Position numbers and translations under genes: made by a program. A stretch of DNA of 42,389 nt from Saccoglossus kowalevskii (Eukaryota; Hemichordata; Enteropneusta; Harrimaniidae). The stretch spans positions 64,650 through 107,038 of the forward strand of contig NW_003116451.1 in NCBI RefSeq assembly GCF_000003605.2, read 5' to 3'. The notes under the pieces are model-generated. The model was not told the DNA's origin, did no database searches, and saw only the letters and a program-made list of their open reading frames with translations. Shown one piece after another: positions 1-11,322 of this stretch (the first letter of the stretch is position 1; every line of letters starts with the position of its first letter).

Positions 1-450
1 ACCAACTGTGTAATAAAAGTTCTTTCTGTAGAAGTTTTAATAATTTGCATAAATTTAAAGATAATTTATCTAGGCATTCATGATGGTGATTAAATGCCTC
101 TTTAATTTAATCCTATCATATGTTCCATCAGGTCGTTAATTTCTATACTATAATTCTTTGTTAGAATGCTTCACTTTCATTTTGCGAGACAATTGTTTAT
201 CAAGTGAGGAAATATTACCAAATTTTGTATCATTTCAAATTTCACTGCGGTTTTTCATATAAATCTTAATGACCCTCGTAAATCATGAATTTCTCAAAAG
301 ACCAAAATATAATTGTAGTATATTGAATGTCTATGTCGTTTTCGCATTAACACATCAGTTGATGACGCCAATTTTTCCTTTCATTTTGGTTATCAGTAAA
401 CGCTTTCACCAGGCGATGTGTTTACATTAGTTAATGCTTATAGAATTTGA
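1..450. other. Non-coding AT-rich stretch, nothing recognised
   Basis: No exon, RNA gene or repeat structure is visible. Open frames are short and AT-rich, with no splice-site pairing that I trust. Confidence 0.6.
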
Positions 451-563
451 GTCCTAATGATAACAACACACATTAAAAACGCAAAGGCTCATGGGTTATT
501 TGTAAAAAACTACATGCTATGCTCGTCTGCTACATGCTTAAGGTGGTGACTTTCTTGCTTTAA
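451..563 (-). repeat. MITE family A, copy 1 (5'-truncated)
   Basis: From the segment reading gtcctaatgataacaacaca to the terminal gctttaa, this aligns along its length with the copy at 4681-4844. It shares the internal AAAGGCTCATGGGT block and the degraded terminal inverted repeat ending in TTAA. The opposite terminal repeat is missing, so it is a decayed partial copy. Confidence 0.75.
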
Positions 564-1455
564 TTCATTTTTACAAGTTTTTTCCAAGTCCTAAGCTATT
601 GGCAATTTTCATTCATTTGGTCAAAATATAATCTACAAAAATTAGATAATAATACATATATCACTTTAAGTGATGGGAATTTAACAATTTAACACCTTTA
701 ATCCACAAAAGTTTTCTGTTTCCTCAATCTTTTGAAAAGCCTATTTTCTTATTTTTTCCGTCATAATTTTGATGTAATATTTTGCAAATTTGTAGGTATT
801 TCTTGGTTAGTTCTTTGGTAGTTTTAAAACAAGTAGACATATCGGATCAGGAAAAATCATTTTATTTCTCGAATGCAACCCAAGTTCACATAGACAGGTA
901 ACTACTTTAGAATACTTTATTTTCGCTTGGAACTAATTTTTGCTATTTTCGGAATGATTCAGTGAAAATTAGATCCAACGAATATACCATTGTTTCTATA
1001 TTTTACATTCAACTTGTCAAAAATCAGTGAAAATAAATTCCATACAAAACATCCAAAAGTCTATTCAGCGAAAATTAATTGTAGCTAAATTAAAGTATTT
1101 TACAGTAGATTGCATTTTTAATTAGATATCTGACAGTCTACTTATAATTACATGTACAATGAATATGTTCGTCACGATTCTATAAAGCTGTTTATTAAAT
1201 TTTTCAAAGGATTGTAAAATTAAATTACATATTGAAAAGACTCTTTTGAAGTCAACTTGACAGTGAGATTAATGTATACAATGGAATCATTATAGACATG
1301 ATTGATAGTTATTAAAAAATTGGCATTACATTGATTATTTAATCCTTTCTGTGCTGTGAACAAAATATCACTGTCACATTCCATATACCTATTTTTGTGG
1401 CTGACAAAGTTTGTAAACCACTGGTGTATATTACGTTCACATGTACACTGTAGTG
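564..1455. other. Non-coding AT-rich stretch
   Basis: No gene is recognised. The only structure is a short segment at 1064-1107 that resembles one end of the family E MITE, listed separately. Confidence 0.5.
1064..1107 (-). repeat. Possible solo end of a family E-like MITE
   Basis: The segment reads from cagcgaaaattaattg through ctaaattaaa to ttttacagta. This resembles the right end of the element at 37003-37219 (gcgaatt, ctaaattaaaa, ttttacagta). No matching left end is obvious upstream, so it may be a truncated copy or chance similarity in AT-rich DNA. Confidence 0.3.
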
Positions 1456-1635
1456 GCATTCACGTTAGAGATCTCGGCACGTTGTCTAGACCCGGGACCG
1501 AGTCGGCACATGCTGAAACTTGTGTGTGAATGGTCGTGACTGAGTCGGCTACGTGCCAAAAAAAAAAAAAGATCTTGGTCCCGATAGATGATCGGGCCGA
1601 AACTCAGCACGTGCCGAGATTTGCTGCCTGAACGC
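1456..1635. repeat. GC-rich inverted-repeat element, possible MITE
   Basis: A GC-rich island of about 180 bp in AT-rich surroundings. The left arm (gcattcacg, then atctcggcacgt) is matched, inverted, by the right arm (cacgtgccgagat, then gcctgaacgc). The centre has a second imperfect pair, gggaccgagtcgg and gtcccgatagatgatcgggcc, separated by an A-run. The outer GNRTTCANG motif recalls the ends of the 750-bp element at 18696-19445. I could not define a clean target-site duplication. Superfamily unknown. Confidence 0.5.
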
Positions 1636-2737
1636 TCGACACAAGCCAAAATCATGCCCTCGGTGGTAAATTTAAGAGAACATACGCTGATTCATACTTA
1701 TGAAATGACGATAAAGGGAAATGCAGATACAATGTATATATGGTCGGATGCTGTAGTAATGAATAAAATGAATGCAAATCGTCGTCCAGCGATGCATATT
1801 TATGTGCTGCTGCAACCACTATTTTCTTACAATGCTACATTGACGTGAAAAAATAATTGTTTTTGTAGTCTTCTTTGCCGTTCATGTGCACGATGACTCG
1901 TAATAAATACCATAACAACAAATGGATATAATTTCATTATAGCAATTATTATTCTCGTCTGCAAATAGTTTTCCATGTTTAGGTCAAATAACATATCACG
2001 AATGAGGGTGTATTTGAGTATTCACTATTGAAAAGTGCTCCCCCAAGTGGTGAGGCAGAAACAATATTTATTTTTTTAAAGAGAATTGTTTACATGTACA
2101 ATACAGTATTTTATTGGACTTCAAGCACATTCACTTGGGGCCAAGTTCGGCTGCGTCTGAGCCTTGACGTGGCCGGACCATCTTCAACAAGAAAAGCATG
2201 TCAAGGTCACTGTTTCATTCGGCTTTAGACTTACTGGACTAAATGTCAGACCAATTTCGACCCAATCGTATAAACACACACACAATACTCTCCTGTTAAT
2301 TTTCGGAAGTAGCAATAGTTCAACCCCATTAAAGTGCTGCCGTCTAAACTTAGTATCAGTACCTTAACTTTTACAACAACAATACAATAAATGTGAGCAA
2401 TTGATATCAATCAAATGATTGACCGTTGGTCTGGAGCTAATTTCCAGTATAAATCTATTTATATTTGAGAAGGCAATGTGTGAAATGTCATCACTCCCTA
2501 ATTGTATTGTTACACATCTCCATTGAAGTTTTTTTTATCCCAGCTGAATGCCTTGGTGCAATTCAAAAAATATATTCCTTGCACAATTAGACTTAAATAC
2601 ACCCTATCCTTCAAATTAAAAAAAATACTGATCTTTAAGTTCAATTTGTTGCATATCTAGTGTTCTCTCCCTAAAGCAGTAATTCAGAGCTCTCACACAT
2701 ACATGTACAAGTGATACAGTCGTCATAACATATTGTG
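1636..2737. other. Non-coding stretch, nothing recognised
   Basis: There are open frames of 60-90 codons on the + strand, but they have no recognisable domain, no convincing splice sites and no repeat structure. Confidence 0.5.
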
Positions 2738-2899
2738 TTAAAGTGGGGGAGTCGTCACTTGTGCATGCTTCAGGTGGCCATAGCGTGTCATTGTTTACAA
2801 ACAAGTGTCTACCCATGAGCCTTTGTGTTTTTCGCGTGCGTTATCATCACTTGAGACTGAATTCCCATGCGTGCGTAGGTAACGACCTTCCCGCTTTAA
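2738..2899 (+). repeat. MITE family A, copy 2 (TTAA-flanked)
   Basis: A 162-bp element bounded by TTAA at both ends. The left end, TTAAAGTGGGGGAGTCGTCA, is matched by the inverted right end, TTAAAGCGGGAAGGTCGTTA. The interior carries the family block TGTCATTGTTTACAAACAAG and CCCATGAGCCTTTG. TTAA target duplications are typical of piggyBac-type transposons, so a non-autonomous piggyBac-like origin is inferred. It has no coding capacity. Confidence 0.85.
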
Positions 2900-4680
2900 G
2901 ATATGGGTTCATGTGACTATACAGCATGTGATAATTATATACCGGTAGTTTGTTTACAGAAAATTCAAAGATGTGACAATTGTTATTCAATAAAATTGAA
3001 TATTTTTTAATTTTGAATTTCACCAAAACCCCATTTGCGTTTATTGTATTGCTATATTAACATACTGTTACTATATTTACATATTAAGCATATGCACTAC
3101 AGGTAGTAAATATGAGTACATTTAATTACCGGTATACTAAAAATGCTATTTTATTGCTATTATTACTGAAAAGCATTTTTAAGCAAATTTATTCATACAA
3201 TTTGTAGTGAGAATAAAAACAAAAACACAGCTACTTGGTACTACATTGAGATTTTAAAACCAGATCCTTTTAATAGATATCTCCACCAGCTGTGAATGAT
3301 TAAAGCTGATATATTCCAAGCCTACGCACTCAACCCTCACCTTAATGTCATCAAACAAACCAACCTTTACCACTTTTATCTAACTCTTTGGTTCAAATTT
3401 TTATACACAATTTTTTTTAAACATTTTTCACATTAATATGTATTTATCTTTTGTTATTTTGGATAAAGTTGATATCTGTATTTGGTTTATTCAAAGCGTA
3501 TCTTCAATAGAAACACGCATCAGCTAACATTTGTATATATTTTATGCTTGATTGTTGAAAGCAATGTTTTTGTATACCAATGCCTTATTTTTATCATAGA
3601 CACGCCTCTATTTACATAAGTGTATTCTCTACTACACATACCAATAATAAAGCAAATACAATGTACTATGATTTTACATAGCTTATAGGTCTTGAGTAAT
3701 TTTGTTTAAAATATTCCAGAAAAATTATTATGCAAATGGATTATTTTGCAAAAGTTAACAAAAGTTGACTTTGACATTGAAAGCAAACGTATGTACAGTA
3801 CATTACAATTTGTTGCCATGTATGTACATAGGTTGAAGTATCTCTATTATCTGTCTTGAATGTCAATCTGCAAAACCTGGCTACGGTCAGTCATGCTTGC
3901 ATAATACATGTAATACTCAAATTCCTCTAATGGAAACGCATTTTTTTGTCTTCTGGGCATTGAACTTGGATCCAAGGTCAATCATTTTGTGATGCACAGA
4001 GCTTGCAAGTCCTAATTTATTGGGTGAATGTCAAAATAAATCAGTCAGCTTCTCACTTAGCATAGAGGTCTAACAGGACGAGTTTGTTTAGAGCAAATTT
4101 CTTTTTGCAAAAAATTATTGAAACTTGTCAATAATTATTAATGGTTAGATCTTATCAAGGATTTAGAAAATATGCAAGTTTTATAACTATGTACTATGTG
4201 ATATGAAGAACTCAAGGGAAAGGAATTAAATTATGTGCACCTCTATCGATCATATTTCTTGGAAAGGTTCACTTGCGTAAACAGTTGCCAATTCTAAAAT
4301 ACAAAATATGTAAGATTAACATGAACCAGTTCTTTCACAGGCTTACTAATTTTCCATTAATTGCATTAATGTAGATTTGTCTTTTGATTTTTCTTTAAGA
4401 TCAGACCATCTCACATTTCATGTGACTTTTCAATTCATGTGTGAGGTCATTGTCACATATCACACATTTGCATACCCTTATCATATATGAATCTTTGACA
4501 TTATTCATGCCTCCCTAATTAGTGTATATTTCTCACTAATTAGTGTATATTTCTCAAATCAAGGCTAACCTTTATCTCTTTGAGTGACATCATTTCTTCC
4601 CCCGCAATTTGAACATAAAAAAAATCATGAGTGACAACAGTGACACATAACGTCTGGAACTGTCGCCTGTCACAAAAATA
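2900..4680. other. Non-coding AT-rich stretch with one short duplication
   Basis: No gene is recognised. A 21-bp unit, ctaattagtgtatatttctc plus a, is duplicated head to tail at 4515-4535 and 4536-4556. Otherwise the sequence is unremarkable. Confidence 0.6.
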
Positions 4681-4844
4681 TTAAAGCGGGAGGGTCGTCA
4701 CCTGCGCACCTGCAGAAATTAGTCCCAAGCGACGATAACAACACACGCTAAAAATGCAAAGGCTCATGGGTATATGCTTGTTGGTAAACAATGACATGCC
4801 ATGGCCATCTGACGCATGCGCAGGTGACGACTCCCTCGCTTTAA
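4681..4844 (-). repeat. MITE family A, copy 3 (TTAA-flanked)
   Basis: A 164-bp element in the opposite orientation to copy 2. Its ends are TTAAAGCGGGAGGGTCGTCA on the left and, read inward on the other strand, TTAAAGCGAGGGAGTCGTCA on the right. The terminal inverted repeat is about 28 bp and continues into CCTGCGCA. This is the best-preserved copy in the window and the best reference for the family. Confidence 0.88.
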
Positions 4845-5264
4845 ATATGAAAATATAAAAGTTTGTGAACAGTCTGATTGATGCTAGCGTTTCAATGCGG
4901 CAAGCCATAAGAACTGTTATCTTTATTTTATATACAAAAGAGTTTCATTGACTGCCCATTATTTGTAATTGTAGCTAGGAAGTCTTAAATTCACTTGTTG
5001 TAGTGCTCCACAGGGGGTTGAAGATTTTGAAATTTCATAAGATAACCCCGCAGAGATGTAAAAAGCAGGAATCGCTTCAGAATTAACTTATTAAGTGTTT
5101 CTAAAAATAGAAAATTGAAATTACCTCTGTCGGGGATTTTTAATAAAACAGCTATTAAACATTAGCAATAAAAGTTTATTTATTTTTTGTTGAAAATGGA
5201 ATTTGCTGATTAAACATCCAGTTATATTTTCATGCTGTGCCATGTGAAGGCATTCTTCATTCGA
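4845..5264. other. Non-coding stretch, nothing recognised
   Basis: AT-rich sequence without open frames, repeats or splice-site pairs that I can support. Confidence 0.6.
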
Positions 5265-5380
5265 GGTCATCTGAAGTCACACAGCCAAGGTCAACTGAGG
5301 GCACACTACCCTGGTGAACTAAGGTAATACTGCCAGGGACAAATGAAGTCACACTGCTATGGTCAACTGTGATCACATTA
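5265..5380. repeat. 24-bp minisatellite, about five units
   Basis: Five head-to-tail units of 24 bp (the last partial) follow the consensus GGTCAACTGAAGTCACACTG plus CCAT, with several substitutions per unit. The units start at 5265, 5289, 5313, 5337 and 5361. Several units contain (A)GGTCA-like hexamers, so the array also looks like a series of nuclear-receptor half-sites. That reading is inference only. Confidence 0.8.
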
Positions 5381-6275
5381 TGGAGATTATTTTGTTTATT
5401 TTCTTAAAAAATTTTACTTTATTTGGTGCAAAATTATTAATGATTAAGAAAAAAAATTGCGCGAATAAATAAGGTGGGAGGTTTAATTTATGCACGTGTA
5501 TACAATGTACTACTATCCATAGTTAGACTACTAATGCGCCTCCAGTGTTGAAAAATGGAAAGTGCATAGATTTCAGTGGTTCAGTTAGAACAAATGTAGA
5601 CTCATGCAGATTAGAATCTCTCTACGGTTGAATGACAATATGCAGATTAATATTCCCACTGTTGGAACAACATGAACTTGAACTAAATATCCTGTCATAA
5701 CTGTTAACATCTTTAATACATCAACTGTCAGTGTTTGAGACTATTTGGTAGACCGGTCTAAAAAAACCAACTAAATTAAACATTTTCAGCATATTGAAGG
5801 ACTTGAACTTGAAAGTTGAGAGAACACCTAATTTCAAGGTCAATTATATAGAAATCATATAGAGGATTTCTATATTTTTTAAAGGTCACCAATGGAACCT
5901 CATTGAGTGTCATGGCAATTACCTATGCAAATGTGATGCTAATCTAATAAAGAAAATTCTGCTTTCTTGCATTTCCGTTTCATGTTAGCATTTATTTATC
6001 TATTTTACGTTGTTTTGACTTGTAAACAAGAAAAGTAACATCATTAAAAAATTTACAACAACCATAATTAAAATTATTATATTAAAAATAATACTTGGTT
6101 GTCCAAGCAAACAATTCTGAAAAACTGGAAAATATAATTGTTCAAACAAATTAATAATGAACAATATTACAGAATTACTGGCTCGTTCTATATTAAATAG
6201 CTGGGGAAATCATCATCTTTCTCATCTGTATTTTTTGTTTACATCAGTGTAGGCTAGCACAGTAGTAAATTTATA
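5381..6275. other. Non-coding AT-rich stretch
   Basis: No exon or repeat is recognised. Base composition is strongly AT-rich throughout. Confidence 0.6.
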
Positions 6276-6413
6276 TGGAGGTGACAGGGATGAACTAGAT
6301 TATCGGTGCCATCCTCCCTACAGCTCCCTCATAAAATACTCTACTTTCTACATCCTAAAAAAAAAATAAAGTGGATGTCACATCCCCTCGTTTCGTCCGT
6401 CCCTGTCACCCCC
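6276..6413. repeat. Short inverted-repeat element, possible MITE
   Basis: The left end, ggaggtgacagggatgaa, is repeated in inverted form at the right end, tcgtccgtccctgtcacccc, giving an imperfect terminal repeat of about 17 bp around a 138-bp element. The interior is CT-rich, then has an A-run. No clear target-site duplication is seen and no second copy was found in the window. Confidence 0.5.
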
Positions 6414-6752
6414 AAAAAACTTGACATGCAGCCTAATAAATTACAATGATATCATTTGTGTAGAGTCCCATATTTCATGCAACAGTACTGTAGCAGGTGT
6501 TTTTTATGTCGAAGATATGAGGGATTGTTAGTAGACAATAAAATAGAACAAAATATCAGATGTAATAATGTTGTGTCAAATGCCATCTGGTGTTTCTGAA
6601 GTTTACATAAGTCAATATTTGAGCCATGCAACATTTTTTGTGAAATATTTAGCCAAATTTTGTAAATATTACAAATTATTATTGTAGTAGCCAACAGAAT
6701 GCAATAGTTGTATTTATTATAAGCATTGCACATCTCATTTACATAATTGTAT

Positions 6753-6778
6753 GTGCTTTTAATAGAGAGAATACAGTA
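6753..6778. repeat. Solo end of MITE family D
   Basis: The sequence gtgcttttaatagagagaat followed by acagta matches the family D right end (gcttctaatagagcaaatac, then agta). No matching left end was found nearby, so this is a truncated copy. Confidence 0.45.
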
Positions 6779-8633
6779 CTGCTAGAATTCCTTTGCTGAG
6801 CTTTTGAGATATGAATATTCTCCTATGAACTGCTTTTCAATATACTGTAGTTTAGTGCATCTAAATTTTGCAAATTTTGTAGAACTAAAAAAACATAAAG
6901 ATGCATGCCTCTTAGTGAAAGTTTCTCTAAGTTCCCGACCTGAATGTGTCGCCACTTTCCCAGCAGCATGTGCATAATAAACTTAAAACTTTAAAAGTAT
7001 GTTGTCCTAGTCAAACATATAAAACTATTATTACACTTCATTACACAAAGTAACAGGCAATTATTATTTATTAACATGATGATGTCATACTTGCAAGCAG
7101 AGATATGAAACCTGTTAATACCACTTGCCGATATAGTGTTGAAGAGCTCTGAGCTGTATGTCTGCAATTCTGATGAAACGTGCATCTCATCAATTATAAA
7201 AACAAATCCCTTAAAAACATTGGCATTAGCACTTTGTTCGCTCGGCTGTGTCATCGCTGACCTTTGACCCACCGAACATATTCTTGCTACACAGGGAAGA
7301 CTCCAGGCGTATTTTAATTCTGACCGTTGAGACTTGAAACGTCTTGAATTATTCAAATCTCATTTGTCGCTTTATTGCTCAGCCGTTTCTTTGTGGTAAA
7401 ATATTTACTTCCTTTTAACGTCTTCAGTCTGTCGTGATTTTCTTATTTTATACCCTAATCGTAAAATATTTACAGTATGTTTTATTTTCGTGAGAGTTGT
7501 TTAAGCATGATGTTTCAACGCTATCTTTTGTGCATCTAGTTGTCATTATTTTTTCCAAATAATTCTGTTATTGACAAGAACAGATGTTTTTGGGGAAGAT
7601 ACATGTAACTCTTTGTCTTTAGTGAGGAAATCCTTGTTCACTGCAACAGGCAAAATGATAATGGGTCATTGTACACCATGAATTGACAGGCAAGATTCAT
7701 ATTTTTCTGCTTTCTTCAAATGACAGAACAATTCTTGACTCCTTGCTGGAGTGAAATGAGTGAAAGAGCAGCCTTCAAATGTGTTTATTTGAGCAGGGCA
7801 TCCAACCGAATCCTAAACGCTAGAATGAATTCTAAACCAACTTGTGTTTGTCATTTCTATGAGATTTTATTGCATGTCACGCTACATGTCATCTCATAAC
7901 TCACTCTTCAATTTTAGGATGTGAAAATAAAAATGTAAACTTCCATAGAACATTAATCAATCTAACCTGTCTTCCTCCACCAGTGCTGGAATTAATCTAC
8001 ATAACTCTATACATATCACTGTCTGTCATCGGTTTGAAGATAATCTTTTATGCCATTTTCTTTTCGACTTGGTAGTGTACAATTACTTGAGAGTCAATAA
8101 TAATAAAATATTTTTGATGAGAAATTGTTTATTTTAAAGTTTCAGACAGTAGCAAGTTACTAAAAAGACATCGTTTTACATGATTGTGCTTCTTTTTGAA
8201 CCAAAATCACTTTTTCAGCTTTTAATAGAGCAAATCTGTTTTTCTATATGACCTGTCCTTTTTATAGTGCAAATTTCTATTTGAACAAATACAAAATATA
8301 TAGGAAACATCATTTCATAGTCTGATGTCACTATTTCATTAGTTCTTTTCGTTCTATTTTCGTAGATTGTAGATTTTAGTACATGTATTAATTTTGGTTT
8401 TGGACAGACATAACCTGACGCTGTTTTATAGATTATGATCAACTTATGATGTCTAATATTTTTGATGGAAAACACATATTACTGTAATTTTCGATTTGTT
8501 GGTGTTTTATACGGAGTTTATTTGTACTGATTTTTGATGAGTTGAACATAAAAGATTATTATATTTATACTTTATGAACCATCCCCGAATACAGTGAAAA
8601 TAAATTCCAAAAACTTCATAAATTTTATAGTAA

Positions 8634-8936
8634 ATGGGCACTACTTTGTCCAAGGTTACGAAATTGTCTGGTGGTGAAGTGGTTAAAGAACCTTGGCATG
8701 GAGACTGGAATGAGAAATCAGTGAACCAAAGTAATAAGATAAATAAACTTGCAATCCTCATTTACTGGGATTTCATGGTCAGTACAATGTTGAGTCTACC
8801 AAGTGCAGTAACCTTCCACGCCTGTGTAAAAGTACATGGATCAGTGGTCTTTCCTGCTTACAGCAAACTACAACATCTGGTAATAATTATATCCCCAGAT
8901 AATAACAGGCAGGTTATGTTGTATAAACTTCACTGA
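8634..8936 (+). CDS. Unrecognised 100-codon open frame, coding status doubtful
   Basis: I do not recognise this. The frame opens with MGTTLSKV, which fits the N-myristoylation pattern M-G-x-x-x-S. Residues 9-35 are polar, with GEVVKEPWHGDWNEK the most protein-like stretch. The rest alternates hydrophobic segments without a domain. A possible splice donor, caaa|gtaata, lies after about residue 32, so only the first third could be an exon. The opposite strand is also open for 84 codons, and no promoter or neighbouring exon supports it. Chance is the most likely explanation. Confidence 0.15.
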   Translation: MGTTLSKVTKLSGGEVVKEPWHGDWNEKSVNQSNKINKLAILIYWDFMVSTMLSLPSAVTFHACVKVHGSVVFPAYSKLQHLVIIISPDNNRQVMLYKLH

Positions 8937-9924
8937 TTGAAAAAGGCTCATATGCTCAGTAAAATCTAAAAATAATATTCCTTTATCATGAGCAGTGTCT
9001 TCTGAGACAGATAGCTGTATGTACTATAAAACATGCTCGTGTTTTAAAATTTGTGATGCATTTTATGCATATTAATTAGGTGATTTGCATAATTGTAAAT
9101 TGTGTTGTTTTAATAGTTACTGAATTTCATATATAAACCTTTTGAATGTCATATTTTGAACAAGACCTACAGGAAATAAACAATTTTCTTTAAAAAAATC
9201 TTAAAATTGTGGCAAATGTTTCTTAATTTTGGCAGCAACAATGAAATTGTTCAAAGGGTGAAATAATATTATGATGAAATTATATTATGTGAAAGTGTTG
9301 AACAAAAATACAGCATCCCCAAACCACACAAACAAGTCCAGCTTAAATGAAAATATAATGTATTTCAGGAAATTTGATTTTTACAGAAAATGACCCACTT
9401 CTTTCTTTTTTGCATACAATTCTACATTATTAAAGTAAATACACTTAAAGCTAAGAGCATTCCTTTCACTTAGTGCACCAATTTGATATAATATACATGT
9501 ATGTCAATATTCAATAACAAAGTGGTTATCACAAATTTATCTTGATTTGTCAAATCAGTGGGAAGTGTAAGTCAGGATCACCAGACAGTAAAATTATATG
9601 ATTAGTCGTTTCAATTGAAATAAAAATTGAAACCAAAATTGTTTTGACATCTGTAAACCATTTAATTTTCTAAAAAATCTTTGATGTGATAATTTTGTGA
9701 AACTCTTGAGGACAAAATTTTGTGAAAGTTGTTCATGTACAAAAAATTGTCTCTTGTGCCATTCATTTGTGTGCTTTTTAAAATCTTCTTCCACATTAGG
9801 CGGGAAAATGTGTGGTGTTCAGTGGGTTATCAGTGTGTCTAACTAGAATTCACTCCTTAAATGTAACTGTGCCCACCTAAATTAATAGTTTGGACATTTT
9901 TATACATATTTCTATACCTTTTTT

Positions 9925-10553
9925 AGCTCCGCTGTCGACTTTGTCGAGCGGAGCTTATCATATGAGTGATTGTTCGTGGTCGCCTGTCGTCCGTCGTCGT
10001 CCGTGTCAATGTTTTACTTTTTCGACTTCTTCTTGAAAACTACAAGCCTGAACCCTTTGATACTTGGTGTATACGTACCTTGGGTAGACCTCTCTCAGAT
10101 TTGTTCATTTCATGATGATATCTTCAATTCTCTAATTTTGGTGAATATTTTTGTCATTTTTGGTAAAAAGTGATATTTTCAACTTCTTGTTAAAAACCGC
10201 AAGTCCAATTGCGTTGATATTACATATATAGGTACTACATGTGGATCTCTCTCAGATTTGTTCATTTTGTAATGAAATCTTTAATTCTCTAATTTTGGTG
10301 AATATTTTTGTCATTTTTGGTNNNNNNNNNNNNNNNNNNNNNNNNNNNNNNNNNNNNNNNNNNNNNNNNNNGGTAAAAAGTGATATTTTCGACTTCTTGT
10401 GAAACCGCAAGTCCAATTGCTTTGATATTACATATATAGGTACTACATGTGAACCTCTCTCAGATTGTTCATTTTCTAATGATATCTTCTGTTCTTTAAT
10501 TGCCATGTGCATTGCTAACAGCGGAGCTATCTCAGCCGACAGGCTGCTTGTTA
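9925..10553 (+). repeat. Hairpin-headed tandem-repeat element 1 (pearl/Helentron-like)
   Basis: It opens with a strong hairpin: AGCTCCGCT (9925-9933) pairs with AGCGGAGCT (9947-9955). A 2-nt bulge (GT) and an inner CGAC/GTCG stem with a TTT loop lie between. Next comes a GTCGTCCGTCGTCGTCCGTG stretch, then at least three monomers of about 155-160 bp, sharing TTCTCTAATTTTGGTGAATA and GGTAAAAAGTGATATTTTC. Near the end, AGCGGAGCT recurs at 10520-10528, an inverted copy of the head. The assembly gap lies between monomers. The layout resembles pearl-type elements, which are tentatively linked to Helentrons. No ORF is present. The exact 3' end is uncertain. Confidence 0.75.
10322..10371. other. Assembly gap of 50 N
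   Basis: A run of exactly 50 N inside the tandem monomers of the surrounding repeat element. The sequence resumes with ggtaaaaagtgatattttc, the same phrase that starts the preceding monomer at 10161, so the gap probably marks collapsed or unresolved monomers. Confidence 0.99.
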
Positions 10554-10770
10554 GTCAATTTTAGTCCTAATTGATATAACTTTCTCCACAGGTTATTGAT
10601 CAATAATGATTTCTGAAAGAAATTATTTTGTGGAAGGTGACAAAAGATGACTTTGCCGGTCAAAGGGTTAGTCATGTTCCAATGATACCACGGTATAGTG
10701 TATGGTAATTTAGCTATTCAGGGAAAATTGGCAGTGAAGTTATCACGAGAAAGACACAGTCAGGGGTACT
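10554..10770. other. Non-coding spacer
   Basis: Nothing recognised between the tandem-repeat element and the G-tract minisatellite. Confidence 0.6.
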
Positions 10771-10900
10771 AGGGAGTCGCAGTGATTTTCACAGGTATCC
10801 TTAGGGAGCGGGGGGGGGGGGGGGGTCACAGTGACTTTCACTGGGATCCTAGGGAGTCAAGTGAGTTTCATAGGGCTCTTAGGGAGTCGCAGCGACTTTA
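10771..10900. repeat. Degenerate ~30-bp minisatellite with a 16-G tract
   Basis: Four units begin AGGGAGTCGC or similar and continue CAGTGATTTTCAC, then a GGGATCCT-like end. They start at about 10771, 10803, 10851 and 10881. The second unit is longer because it contains 16 consecutive G (10810-10825). The array creates a short open frame that I regard as non-coding. The G tract could form a G-quadruplex and is a likely site of length error or polymorphism. Confidence 0.8.
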
Positions 10901-11157
10901 TGAAATTTTGTGCTATCATGAAATAGCAAACATTTTTAATGGCAACAATTTATGTTTTACACTAAGTTGAACATTTATGATCATCGATATGAATACATGA
11001 AAGAAAAGACATTTTTTATACTCCATTATTTTTACAACTTTAATCTTTTGTGAGTAGTTGGTATGTCACTGACTGAACTTTTTCAGCACCATAATTTGTC
11101 CTGCAAAATTTTGTGTAAATTTGTTTGTATTTTTATATAATTTGCTGTATTTGTCAA

Positions 11158-11322
11158 TTAAAACGGAGGAGTTGTCACCTGTGCATGCGTCAGATGGCCA
11201 TAGCGTGTCATTGTTTACAAACAAGCGTCTACCCATGAGCCTTTGCGCTTTTAGCGTGTGTTGTTATTGTCGCTTGGGACTCAATTCCTGCATGTGCGCA
11301 GGTGACGACCCCTTCAATTTAA
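11158..11322 (+). repeat. MITE family A, copy 4 (TTAA-flanked)
   Basis: A 165-bp element in the same orientation as copy 2. It begins TTAAAACGGAGGAGTTGTCA and ends, on the other strand, TTAAATTGAAGGGGTCGTCA. The interior matches copy 2 closely (AGATGGCCATAGCGTGTCAT, ACAAACAAGCGTCTACCCAT). The TTAA flanks are intact. Confidence 0.88.

Larger units (their letters stand above)
6414..9924. other. Non-coding stretch with one solo MITE end and one unrecognised ORF
   Basis: No recognised gene in 3.5 kb. It contains a family D terminal sequence (6753-6778) and an unassigned 100-codon open frame (8634-8936), both listed separately. Other open frames here are AT-rich and featureless. Confidence 0.5.

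Noticed and set aside
2028-2367. Overlapping + frames of 66-67 codons
   Set aside because: No domain, no splice-site support. They are overlapping open frames in a slightly GC-richer patch.
6991-7356. 121-codon minus-strand frame
   Set aside because: No recognisable domain, signal peptide or splice context. Composition is like the surrounding non-coding DNA.
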